Shown here in pieces: positions 37,784 to 45,911 of a DNA stretch of 64,000 bases (its first letter is position 1; every line of letters begins with the position of its first letter). The stretch spans positions 1 to 64,000 of the forward strand of contig JADJEQ010000038.1 of assembly GCA_016709025.1 (NCBI GenBank). Direction: 5' to 3'. Origin of the DNA: Bacteroidales bacterium. GTDB lineage: Bacteria > Bacteroidota > Bacteroidia > Bacteroidales > Lentimicrobiaceae. A model generated the notes under the pieces. That model was given only the letters and a program-made list of their open reading frames with translations. It did not search any database and was not told where the DNA came from. The position numbers and the translations under genes are program-made.

Positions 37784-40003
37784 TTAATGCCCTGCTTTAT
37801 CAATTAATCTCATTAATTGCTCATTCCGGATTCTTAATTCTTCATTGATTTGTTTCAGTTCCAGGTTTGTTTTTTCCTGGGCTTCGAATTTAGCATTCAG
37901 TTCCTGTACAGCTTTAACCAGAGGCACCACAAATTCAGCATAACGAAGTCCGTATAAGCTATTTTCATTTTGCGGCTTGTCAACCCCGCTGAAATCAAAC
38001 CCGATATTTTGGGCTGCAATTTCCACTTCCTGGGCGACAAAACCGGTTGTAACAGGCCCGTATTGATCACCGGTATAGAATTTTGCTGAATTATCCTTTT
38101 CGTTGATCTTCGAATGGCTTGCAGTGATACCGGTTAAATCACTGATCCGTTCGCGGTTCAGCCGGTAAGTAACCGGGCGCAATTGGGTGATGAAACTCAG
38201 ACCCGGCACATCTTCCTTTACATTCTCCTTGACCCTGCCGTCTGAAATATTGGTCCAGTTTTGGTACCCTCCTATCGAACCAACAAAGGTATTTCCTATT
38301 CTCACCATATCAGAACCCGTTGCCATGGCATCAATCCCGATGCAGGTGGTATTATACAACATTCCTGAAACGGGGCCGGTATTATATCCAACAGCTGTAT
38401 TATAGGCACCCAACGTATTGAAATAGATTGAATTGACTCCAACTGCAGTATTCTGAAACCCCTCTGTATTAAAACTCAGAGCATTCGTGCCGGTTGCTGT
38501 ATTGTAACTTCCTATGGTATTAAGTGTAAGCGCCCGAACCCCGGTGGCAGTATTGAGGAAACCATCGGTGTTTAATGACAATGCCCAGTATCCTGTCGCA
38601 GTGTTCCATCCGCCGGTAGTATTGGCATACATGGATTGCCATCCAACAGAAGTATTATAAATTCCTGTGGTATTCGAATAAAGGGATTGCATTCCGACAG
38701 CTGTATTCTGAAACCCCGTTGTATTGAAGTAGAGGGCACTTACGCCGTCAGCAGTATTCTCATAGCCGGTAGTATTATAATACAGGGCATTATAGCCGGT
38801 GGAAGTATTATTATTTCCAGTGGTATTGGAAGTAAGGGAACTAAACCCGGTGGCTGTATTGTATGAACCTGTAGAGTTTTCATATAGGGCTGCGGCCCCG
38901 GTTGCAGTATTATCGGCCCCCGTGGTATTGAGGTACATGGACTGTGATCCGGAAGCTGTATTATGGGCTCCGGTGGTGTTGGAATAAAGAGCATACGATC
39001 CCAGGGCAGTATTACTGTAACCAGAAGAGTTAGATGGAAGAGCATTCATCCCAATGGCTGTATTGTAGCTCCCGGTGGAATTTGCATACAAGGCTTTGAA
39101 TCCCTGGGCAGTATTGCCGGAACCAGTCGTATTCGAATACATTGAAATAACTCCAAACGAAGTGTTGAACATCATCTGGTCGATTTTCCCGGCCGGTAAG
39201 TTGTTGACTTTAAATACCAGGGGATTATTATCTGTGGTACCGATAAAATTGCTTCCAGGGCTGGTACCGGCATTGCCTGTCAGGCTCCAGTTGCTGGCGC
39301 TGCTATTGGTCCATGATGTCTTTCCTGCTGCGTCAGAGGTCAGTACTTTTCCTGCTCCCTGAGTTCCATCTACTACACTGAAAGTTCCATGCACATCGAA
39401 GCTGGTGGCGGGGTTATCCGTTCCTATTCCAACCCGTTGTGTTCCTCCATTCAGAAAGAGAAGATTATGACCCTGGGAGCCTAATGAAAGTACATTGTAG
39501 CCTCCTTCCTGGCCAGCCTGCATAATACCGGCGGCACCAGCCCCGCCTCCATTAATGGCAACACCCATTTTTAACCTGTAGAGACCATTCCCGATCCTGA
39601 AATCTCCTTCCCCGTTTACTACATCCCAGTTATTCCCTCCGTTTATATCAAACAATGTGGCTGGAATTGCAGTACCAATTCCAACATTTCCCGTGGTATA
39701 CGCAATATGATTGCCATTGGTAATCCACTGGCTGTTCATTGCCGACCAATAGGGAGACCCGGGCGTTCCAAAATTTGAAAAGAACTGATTGTTATCCGTG
39801 CAGAAAACCAGCAATCCGGTGGCCGGACTTACAATGGCATTCAGTTGGGTTAACGTCAACCTTGGAATCAACAATCCTTTCGATGTGCTTTTTACATCCA
39901 GCATGGATGAATTGTCGGGATTGGAACCGTCGGTATTGATGGCTACCTGGGCGTGGACAACCGGACTTATCGCCAGAAATAACAGAAATAACAGGTTTTT
40001 CAT
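37784..40003 (-). CDS. YadA-like fibre protein with S74 chaperone domain
   Basis: The 739-residue product has signal peptide MKNLLFLLFLAISPVVHAQ, almost identical to that of 45912-48125. AMLDVKS module (SNPDNSSMLDVKSTSKGLLI), then HIAYTTGNVGIGTAIPATLF and a G-rich segment (GLYRLKMGVAINGGGAGAAG). A TSFDVHGTFSVVDGTQGAGK linker leads to about 16 head repeats (NTAIGMNALPSNSSGYS and so on). The S74 domain reads ISDGRVKENVKEDVPGLSF, QLRPVTYRLNRERISDLTG, GFVAQEVEIAAQNIGFDFSG, then a coiled coil (QINEELRIRNEQLMRLIDK). With the next gene (40644) it forms a pair that is duplicated as 45912-48125 plus 48675-49871. Confidence 0.9.
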   Translation of the reverse strand: MKNLLFLLFLAISPVVHAQVAINTDGSNPDNSSMLDVKSTSKGLLIPRLTLTQLNAIVSPATGLLVFCTDNNQFFSNFGTPGSPYWSAMNSQWITNGNHIAYTTGNVGIGTAIPATLFDINGGNNWDVVNGEGDFRIGNGLYRLKMGVAINGGGAGAAGIMQAGQEGGYNVLSLGSQGHNLLFLNGGTQRVGIGTDNPATSFDVHGTFSVVDGTQGAGKVLTSDAAGKTSWTNSSASNWSLTGNAGTSPGSNFIGTTDNNPLVFKVNNLPAGKIDQMMFNTSFGVISMYSNTTGSGNTAQGFKALYANSTGSYNTAIGMNALPSNSSGYSNTALGSYALYSNTTGAHNTASGSQSMYLNTTGADNTATGAAALYENSTGSYNTATGFSSLTSNTTGNNNTSTGYNALYYNTTGYENTADGVSALYFNTTGFQNTAVGMQSLYSNTTGIYNTSVGWQSMYANTTGGWNTATGYWALSLNTDGFLNTATGVRALTLNTIGSYNTATGTNALSFNTEGFQNTAVGVNSIYFNTLGAYNTAVGYNTGPVSGMLYNTTCIGIDAMATGSDMVRIGNTFVGSIGGYQNWTNISDGRVKENVKEDVPGLSFITQLRPVTYRLNRERISDLTGITASHSKINEKDNSAKFYTGDQYGPVTTGFVAQEVEIAAQNIGFDFSGVDKPQNENSLYGLRYAEFVVPLVKAVQELNAKFEAQEKTNLELKQINEELRIRNEQLMRLIDKAGH

Positions 40004-40180
40004 TTTCCAAAGAATTAAGCGTTCATCTACCTTGTTTTGAATTAATCAAAAATTGTATTGGGTGCAGAACTGCCTGTGAAAGAAGGATTTTTTCCTTTCA
40101 GGGAAGAACTTGTATCTAAATACCTCCATATAACATGAACATTATACTATTGTTTCCGGGGTATTGATAAATAGGGTTTG
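40004..40180. repeat. Duplicated upstream region, copy 1
   Basis: This stretch (CAGAACTGCCTGTGAAAGAA, TATCTAAATACCTCCATATA and ACATGAAC) matches 48126-48300 upstream of the 45912-48125 gene. The similarity breaks off at about 40181, where the poly-G/poly-A block begins. Confidence 0.8.
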
Positions 40181-40490
40181 AAAAACCCCGGGGGGGGGGC
40201 CCCCAAAAAGGGAAAACGGGGGGGGGGGGAAAAGGGGGGGGGGGAAAAGAAAAGGGGGGGGAAAAAAAATCTTCTTTAAAAAAAACCCGGGGGGGGGGGG
40301 GGGAAAAAATTTTTGGGGGGGGCCAAACCGGGGGGGGGCCTCTTTTTTTTACCACAAAACAAAACCGGGGGGGTATTTTTAGAAAAAAAGGGGGGGGGGT
40401 TGGGGAAAGAAAAAAAAATGGGGGAGGGGGAAAAAAAAAAATTTTAAATTAAATGGGTTAAAAAAATAAAATTTTTATTGTTTGGTTGAT
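40181..40490. other. Poly-G/poly-A low-complexity block, probable artefact
   Basis: About 310 bp made of runs of G, A and T (for example 14-18 consecutive G near 40290). It is inserted into a region whose duplicate at about 48290-48320 has no such block: there, TATTTATAAATAAGGGGAAA is followed directly by a TAATAAGAAAGTTAATGTGG equivalent. The composition is unlike anything else in the window. I take it as a read or assembly artefact. The proline-rich ORF across it is not a gene. Confidence 0.75.
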
Positions 40491-40643
40491 TAAGGGGAAA
40501 TAAAGGGGAATAAACTAAATAAGAAAGACAATGTGGTTCATATTCCGCCTTTAAATGAAGAAGATGAACTTCGGATTCAACGTATAAAACCGTTCATACA
40601 TGACTATCAGGTCTCCTGAAATTTTTATTGAAATTCAGGTGAA

Positions 40644-41825
40644 TTATCGGCTAATCTGATTGGCTTCAACCAGGATTTTTAATTCATCGAGTTGTTTCTG
40701 CAATAAATCGATCCTTTCTTCTTTTGCTTCAAGTTGTTTTTGCTGCTCCTGAATGGCTGCTGTTAGCACAGGGATCAGTCCGGTATAATTGACAGCTTTA
40801 AACTCCACAGGTTGTTCTTTTTTTGCTGGATTCACCTTCACCAGTTCCGGGAAAACACTTTCAAGATTTTGCGCTGTGAATCCATATTGTGTGTCGGCAG
40901 GCAAGTTCAGTTCCGGAAATTCTGTGGTTCTGAAGTCATAGGTCTTTACATCCAGTTTCATTAACTTCTCCAATCCATCCTGCAAGGGCAGTATGTTTTC
41001 CTTGAGTTTTTCATCTGAAGGTAAGTAACTTCCCGAACAATACACGTTGCCTGAAAAATAACCGGCATAGCCCAATGTTGTTGCATAGGCATATAGCCCC
41101 CATGTGCCCGGGGTTGTTCCTCCTGCATAAATTGTGGCAAGTGTTCCTCCGTTATAGGGACTGAGAATATATGCGGCCGTATAATCCGATGAGTTTATAT
41201 GTAAATCATACGATGGGTCAGTTTTAAGGCCAATTTTGCCTGAAAACCTTGCATTATTATTGACAAGGTTTAATGTGAGGGCATCACTTCCGAAAGTCCA
41301 GTTACGTATGTTGAAATTATTACTGCCTAAAGTTCCTGCGGTCCACAAATCAACGCCACCCTGGCGATGAATTACATACCCATTATCAGTAGAGGCCACT
41401 TTATCTAAGACTACTCCAGCCCAACCGATCGTACCTTTCACATTAATAAATGCGTATGTATTTTGCACATCCAGCGTGTAATTCGGAACACTTGTACCTA
41501 TGCCCACATAACCTCCGTTGTAATTTATACCTGATCCATTGGATACCCAGGGGCTGTTTATAATAACCCAATTTGGGGTTGCAGGCGTCCCTTTGTTTGA
41601 AAAGTACAGGTTATTATCCGTGCAGAAAATCAGCAATCCCGTCGCCGGGCTAACAATTGCATCGCGCTGGGCCTCGGTCATGCGCGGGATAAGCATTCCT
41701 TTTGAGGTGGATTTCACATCCAGCATGGCTGAATTATCGGGAGCTGTTCCATCGGTGTTGATGGCTACCTGGGCATTGACCATTGTTCCGAACGCCAGGA
41801 ACAGAAGAAATATCAGGTTTTTCAT
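40644..41825 (-). CDS. AMLDVKS fibre protein with S74 chaperone domain
   Basis: The 393-residue product starts MKNLIFLLFLAFGTMVNAQ. The AMLDVKS module ends in IFCTDNNLYFSNKGTPATP. The body has YVGIGTSVPNYTLDVQN, a W/N-rich stretch (LWTAGTLGSNNFNIRNW) and SDYTAAYILSPYNGGTLATI. It ends in GYAGYFSGNVYCSGSYLP and an S74 domain (SDEKLKENILPLQDGLEKL, GFTAQNLESVFPELVKVNP). A coiled coil follows (EQQKQLEAKEERIDLLQKQL). It is nearly collinear with 48675-49871 and with the frameshifted 14323-15485. The putative catalytic Ser and Lys are present. Confidence 0.9.
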   Translation of the reverse strand: MKNLIFLLFLAFGTMVNAQVAINTDGTAPDNSAMLDVKSTSKGMLIPRMTEAQRDAIVSPATGLLIFCTDNNLYFSNKGTPATPNWVIINSPWVSNGSGINYNGGYVGIGTSVPNYTLDVQNTYAFINVKGTIGWAGVVLDKVASTDNGYVIHRQGGVDLWTAGTLGSNNFNIRNWTFGSDALTLNLVNNNARFSGKIGLKTDPSYDLHINSSDYTAAYILSPYNGGTLATIYAGGTTPGTWGLYAYATTLGYAGYFSGNVYCSGSYLPSDEKLKENILPLQDGLEKLMKLDVKTYDFRTTEFPELNLPADTQYGFTAQNLESVFPELVKVNPAKKEQPVEFKAVNYTGLIPVLTAAIQEQQKQLEAKEERIDLLQKQLDELKILVEANQISR

Positions 41826-41842
41826 ATGATTTCGTGTTGAGA

Positions 41843-44254
41843 TTATTTATTTTCCAGTTTTTCGATGCGTTGCAATAACAGGTGAATCATCTGGTCTTGC
41901 TCTTCCAGTTTTGTCTGCTGTGCTTGATTTATGGCACTCAATTCCTGCATTCCTTTCACTAAAGGGACCACAAACTCAGCATACCGCAATCCATAATAAT
42001 CATTTTCATTTTCAGGTGCATCGACCCCACTGAAATTATAACCGATGCTTTTTGCTGCCGCTTCTACCTCCTGAGCAATGAAGCCGGTGGTGACTCCGCT
42101 TAACCTTTCTCCTGACGGGAAAGTGGTTGACGGATCCTGTTCTTTAAGTTTTCTCCGGCTTTCCGCAACACCTGAAAAATCATTGATCTTATCCCTGTCA
42201 AGCTGATAGGTAACAGGCCGCAAAAGATTTATAAAACTCAGGCCGGGAACATCTTCCCTGACATTTTCCTTGAACCTGCCATCCGAAATATTTGTCCAGT
42301 TCTGGTACCCCCCGATGGAGGTAACAAAGACATTTCCGATTCTCACCATATCGGTCGCTGTAGACCTGGCATCGGTTCCTATGCAGGTTGTGTTTGATAA
42401 ACCGGTCGCATTGGGCCCGGTATTGTAACCAACTGAGGTATTATAAGATCCTGAAGTATTATTTATCAATGAATTAGCTCCGACAGACGTATTTTGAAAT
42501 CCGGATGTTGTTGCGAGAGAAGCATGATATCCAAAAGCAGTATTCAGGTCATTGGTATTATTGTATAAGGCATTCGAACCCATCGCAGTATTATTGTTAC
42601 CGGTATTGTTGACCATCATTGCCGCTGTACCGGTTGCTGTATTGTCATGGCCGGTTGTATTCCAGGCCAGTGCATAATATCCGTTGGCACAATTATAATA
42701 CCCGATGGTGTTATTCTGCATGGCGGAACCACCGGTAGCTGTATTTGCGATTCCACTTGAGTTCGAATAAAGGGCATCTTTTCCCGTTGCAGTATTGCTG
42801 TTGCCGGAATAATTGCTTTTCAGGGCAGAAACGCCGGTTGCAGTATTGTCAAAACCTATATTGTTGTTAAAAAGAGCATCAGCACCTGTAGCTGTATTAT
42901 AATTTCCCGTGGTATTGTGATAAAGGGCTTCCCATCCGGTTGCTGTATTGGCTGCTCCGCCACTGTTGCCGAACAGCGCCTGCATTCCGGTAGCCGTATT
43001 GTAAAATCCCACAGTGTTATAATAAAGTGCCTGATAACCTGCGGCGGTATTGCTGTATCCCGTGGTAGTGCTATACATGGCTCCATGTCCGCTTGCTGTG
43101 TTATTGTTTCCTTCTGTATTCGAAAACAAAGCACCATAGCCGAAAGCAGCATTATTGTTTCCAGTGGTATTTGAAAAAAGGGCCTGCACACCATTGGCAG
43201 TGTTATAATTTCCGGCGGTATTGTTGTAAAGCGACTGGTATCCCCCGGCAACATTATAGCTCCCGCTGCTATTCAGGCAGAGTGTCTGGTATCCTGAAGC
43301 GGTGTTAAAATTCCCGGTGTTCACATCCGGATTAAAAGAGCCCCGGAGTGCTTCATACCCGATGGCTACATTGGCGCTGATGTATGGAGTAACTGTATTG
43401 TTGGCATAAAACATTGCATTCGCACCAACAGCTGTTGCATTGCTTCCGGCCCTGTTACTCATCAGTGCATCTCTTCCGCTGGCTGTATTGTAGCTTCCTG
43501 AATTGTTCAAAAAAAGCGAACCTACTCCTGTCGCTACATTTGAATTCCCGGTGGTATTCTGATACAGGGAAGCATTCCCGCTGGCAACGTTTGCTTCTCC
43601 GGTTGTATTAAAATAAAGGGATTGCACTCCACTCGCATTGTTATATGAACCGGTTGTGTTAGAGTAAAGTGCAAGGTATCCGAAAGCACTGTTTTCAACC
43701 CCAGTCGTATTGGAATAAAAAGCCTGAAAACCAGCTGCACTGTTGTGCCAACCCGTGGTACCTGAAAAAGAAGCCTGATATCCCAGGGCTGTGTTACCAG
43801 CACCACTGGTGATTGAATTCATGGCCTGGTATCCAAGTGATGTATTGAACAGCAGTTGATCTACTTTTCCTGAAATCTGGTTATTGACCCGGAAAGATAA
43901 AGGTGTGTTATCGATTGTCCCGATGAAATTTACACCTGCCGAAGTTCCGCCATTGCCAGTCATACCCCAGCCGGAGCCGGTTCCGGCAATCACCCAGGCA
44001 GGACTGGAGGTTGTTCCTGAGTTGTAATAAAATCCGGGGGCATTATCTGTCTGATAAACCATCAATCCGTTGGAAGGACTGACAATAGCATTCCGCTGTG
44101 CCTGTGTCATTCTTGGCAAAAGAATGCCTCTTGCTGTGGATTTAATATCCAGCATGGCTGAATTGTCGGGGCCGGAGCCGTCGGTGTTGATGGCTACCTG
44201 GGCATTGGTTACAATACCTATAGCAAGAAATAACAAACAGATCAGTTTTTTCAT
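41843..44254 (-). CDS. Long YadA-like fibre protein with S74 chaperone domain
   Basis: The 803-residue product has signal peptide MKKLICLLFLAIGIVTNAQ and the AMLDVKS module (IKSTARGILLPRMTQAQRN). About 28 head repeats follow (NTATGMQALFGNSGGAA, NTATGWEALYHNTTGNY and so on), including the ANAMFYANNTVTPY insert seen in 32364-35114. The S74 domain reads ISDGRFKENVREDVPGLSF, LLRPVTYQLDRDKINDFSG, GFIAQEVEAAAKSIGYNFSG, then a coiled coil. It ends 17 bp past the start of the 40644-41825 gene and is probably co-transcribed. Long near-identical repeats make this stretch prone to misassembly and recombination. Confidence 0.9.
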   Translation of the reverse strand: MKKLICLLFLAIGIVTNAQVAINTDGSGPDNSAMLDIKSTARGILLPRMTQAQRNAIVSPSNGLMVYQTDNAPGFYYNSGTTSSPAWVIAGTGSGWGMTGNGGTSAGVNFIGTIDNTPLSFRVNNQISGKVDQLLFNTSLGYQAMNSITSGAGNTALGYQASFSGTTGWHNSAAGFQAFYSNTTGVENSAFGYLALYSNTTGSYNNASGVQSLYFNTTGEANVASGNASLYQNTTGNSNVATGVGSLFLNNSGSYNTASGRDALMSNRAGSNATAVGANAMFYANNTVTPYISANVAIGYEALRGSFNPDVNTGNFNTASGYQTLCLNSSGSYNVAGGYQSLYNNTAGNYNTANGVQALFSNTTGNNNAAFGYGALFSNTEGNNNTASGHGAMYSTTTGYSNTAAGYQALYYNTVGFYNTATGMQALFGNSGGAANTATGWEALYHNTTGNYNTATGADALFNNNIGFDNTATGVSALKSNYSGNSNTATGKDALYSNSSGIANTATGGSAMQNNTIGYYNCANGYYALAWNTTGHDNTATGTAAMMVNNTGNNNTAMGSNALYNNTNDLNTAFGYHASLATTSGFQNTSVGANSLINNTSGSYNTSVGYNTGPNATGLSNTTCIGTDARSTATDMVRIGNVFVTSIGGYQNWTNISDGRFKENVREDVPGLSFINLLRPVTYQLDRDKINDFSGVAESRRKLKEQDPSTTFPSGERLSGVTTGFIAQEVEAAAKSIGYNFSGVDAPENENDYYGLRYAEFVVPLVKGMQELSAINQAQQTKLEEQDQMIHLLLQRIEKLENK

Positions 44255-44269
44255 CGGTTTTTGGATTGG

Positions 44270-45901
44270 TTATCTGGCTTCTAATTTTTCAATACGTTGG
44301 ATTAGTTGTTCATTTTGTTTTGTCAGCTCATTCACTGTATTTTTCAACTCTTCGTTTGTAACATTTAATTCCTGCACCGCCTTCACCAGAGGTACCACGA
44401 AATCCGCATATCTCAGGGCATAAACATCCTTTTCATTTTTCGGAGCATCTACACCTGAAAAATCATAACCCAGTTGTTGCGCGGCCTTTTCTACTTCCTG
44501 AGCCACAAAACCAGAGGTAATTCGGCTCATTACTTCGCCTTTATAAGCAGCATCAATTCCCAGGTAGCCATTGATAGCATTGCGGTTCAGACGATAGGTG
44601 ACAGGACGGAGCTGGTTGATAAACGCAAGGCCTGGAACATTTTCATTGAGGTCTTCCTTGAAGCGGCCATCGGAGATATTGCTCCAGTTGACGTAGCCCC
44701 CAATAGAATTGACAAATATATTACCGATGCGCACCTGGTCGGTGGCTGTGCAGGAGGCATCAATGCCCAGCGTTGTGGTATTGCTCAGGTTGGCTGAATT
44801 AGGGCCTGTATTATAGCCTACAGCTGTATTATAGGAACCGGTGGTGTTGTTTACGAGGGAGTTGGCACCCAGAGAAGTATTCTGGAACCCGGTAGTTGAA
44901 GAATAAGCAGCATGATAACCTACTGCCGTGTTATAGGAAGTAAGGCTGTTGAACAAAGAACTGTTCCCCCAGGCTGTGTTGAAATTACCGGTCAGGTTCT
45001 GAAACATTGCATTCTCACCGCCAACAGTATTCTCATTGCCTGAATCATTGCCTGATAATGCGTATGGCCCGACAGAAACATTACCTGAGCCGCTTTGATT
45101 CAACCAAAGTGCATTTCTTCCTATGGCTACATTGCTGTTTCCGGATGTGTTTTCTTCCATTGCCATCAAGCCAATTGCAACATTTCCGGAACCAATGTTA
45201 TTATAATATAAGGCTGAATAACCAACAGCAGTATTATCTGTTCCGGTTATATTACTATAAATCGCAAAAGAGCCAATTCCGGTATTATAGCTGCCACTAA
45301 TATTCAGAAAGAGTGCTCTGGCACCGAAGGATACATTCCTGATTCCGGTTGTATTGGAATGCAGAGATTGGTATCCTGTGGCTGTGTTTTCAACTCCGAT
45401 TGTACTTGCATATATTGACTGGTACCCCAATGCGACATTGCGAATACCGGTGGTATTTGAATTTAATGATTGATATCCCAGGGCTGTATTTAATAAAATA
45501 TTATCAATTGTCCCTGATTTCTGGTTATTCACCCTGAATGAAAGCCCAACATTTTCAATTGTTCCGATAAAACTGGAAGCAGAAACTCCAATATTGCCTT
45601 TAAGTCCCCACCCTGAACCGGTTCCTACCATTTCCCATAAAGGGTTGACAGGATTACCAGAATTAAAGTAATATCCGGGAATACCATCAGACTGAAAAAC
45701 CAATAACCCGGTAGCAGGATCTGGAATCGCATTTCTTTGATTGAAAGTCAACCGGGGAACCAAAACTCCCTTTTCAGTGCTTTTAACATCAAGCATGGCT
45801 GAATTATCGGGCAATGAGCCATCGTTATTGATGGCAACCTGGGCACTGATGCTGCCAATTGCAAAAATGAAAAATAGAAGTATAGAAGTAGTTAATCTCA
45901 T
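44270..45901 (-). CDS. YadA-like fibre protein with S74 chaperone domain
   Basis: The 543-residue product has signal peptide MRLTTSILLFFIFAIGSISAQ and the AMLDVKS module (STEKGVLVPRLTFNQRNAI). About 14 head repeats follow (NVAIGLMAMEENTSGNS, NTVGGENAMFQNLTGNF and so on). The C-terminal 200 residues are almost identical to those of the neighbour 45912-48125: RIGNIFVNSIGGYVNWSN, ISDGRFKEDLNENVPGLAF, RLNRNAINGYLGIDAAYKG, YDFSGVDAPKNEKDVYALRY. This is followed by a coiled coil (NTVNELTKQNEQLIQRIEKL). The sharp contrast between divergent heads and near-identical tails suggests gene conversion of the S74 part. The spacing to 45912 is 10 bp. Confidence 0.9.
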   Translation of the reverse strand: MRLTTSILLFFIFAIGSISAQVAINNDGSLPDNSAMLDVKSTEKGVLVPRLTFNQRNAIPDPATGLLVFQSDGIPGYYFNSGNPVNPLWEMVGTGSGWGLKGNIGVSASSFIGTIENVGLSFRVNNQKSGTIDNILLNTALGYQSLNSNTTGIRNVALGYQSIYASTIGVENTATGYQSLHSNTTGIRNVSFGARALFLNISGSYNTGIGSFAIYSNITGTDNTAVGYSALYYNNIGSGNVAIGLMAMEENTSGNSNVAIGRNALWLNQSGSGNVSVGPYALSGNDSGNENTVGGENAMFQNLTGNFNTAWGNSSLFNSLTSYNTAVGYHAAYSSTTGFQNTSLGANSLVNNTTGSYNTAVGYNTGPNSANLSNTTTLGIDASCTATDQVRIGNIFVNSIGGYVNWSNISDGRFKEDLNENVPGLAFINQLRPVTYRLNRNAINGYLGIDAAYKGEVMSRITSGFVAQEVEKAAQQLGYDFSGVDAPKNEKDVYALRYADFVVPLVKAVQELNVTNEELKNTVNELTKQNEQLIQRIEKLEAR

Positions 45902-45911
45902 ATTTGAAGCG

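Noticed and set aside
40116..40355. Proline-rich minus-strand ORF (79 aa)
   Set aside because: It is an artefact of the poly-G block, which is absent from the duplicated copy of the spacer.
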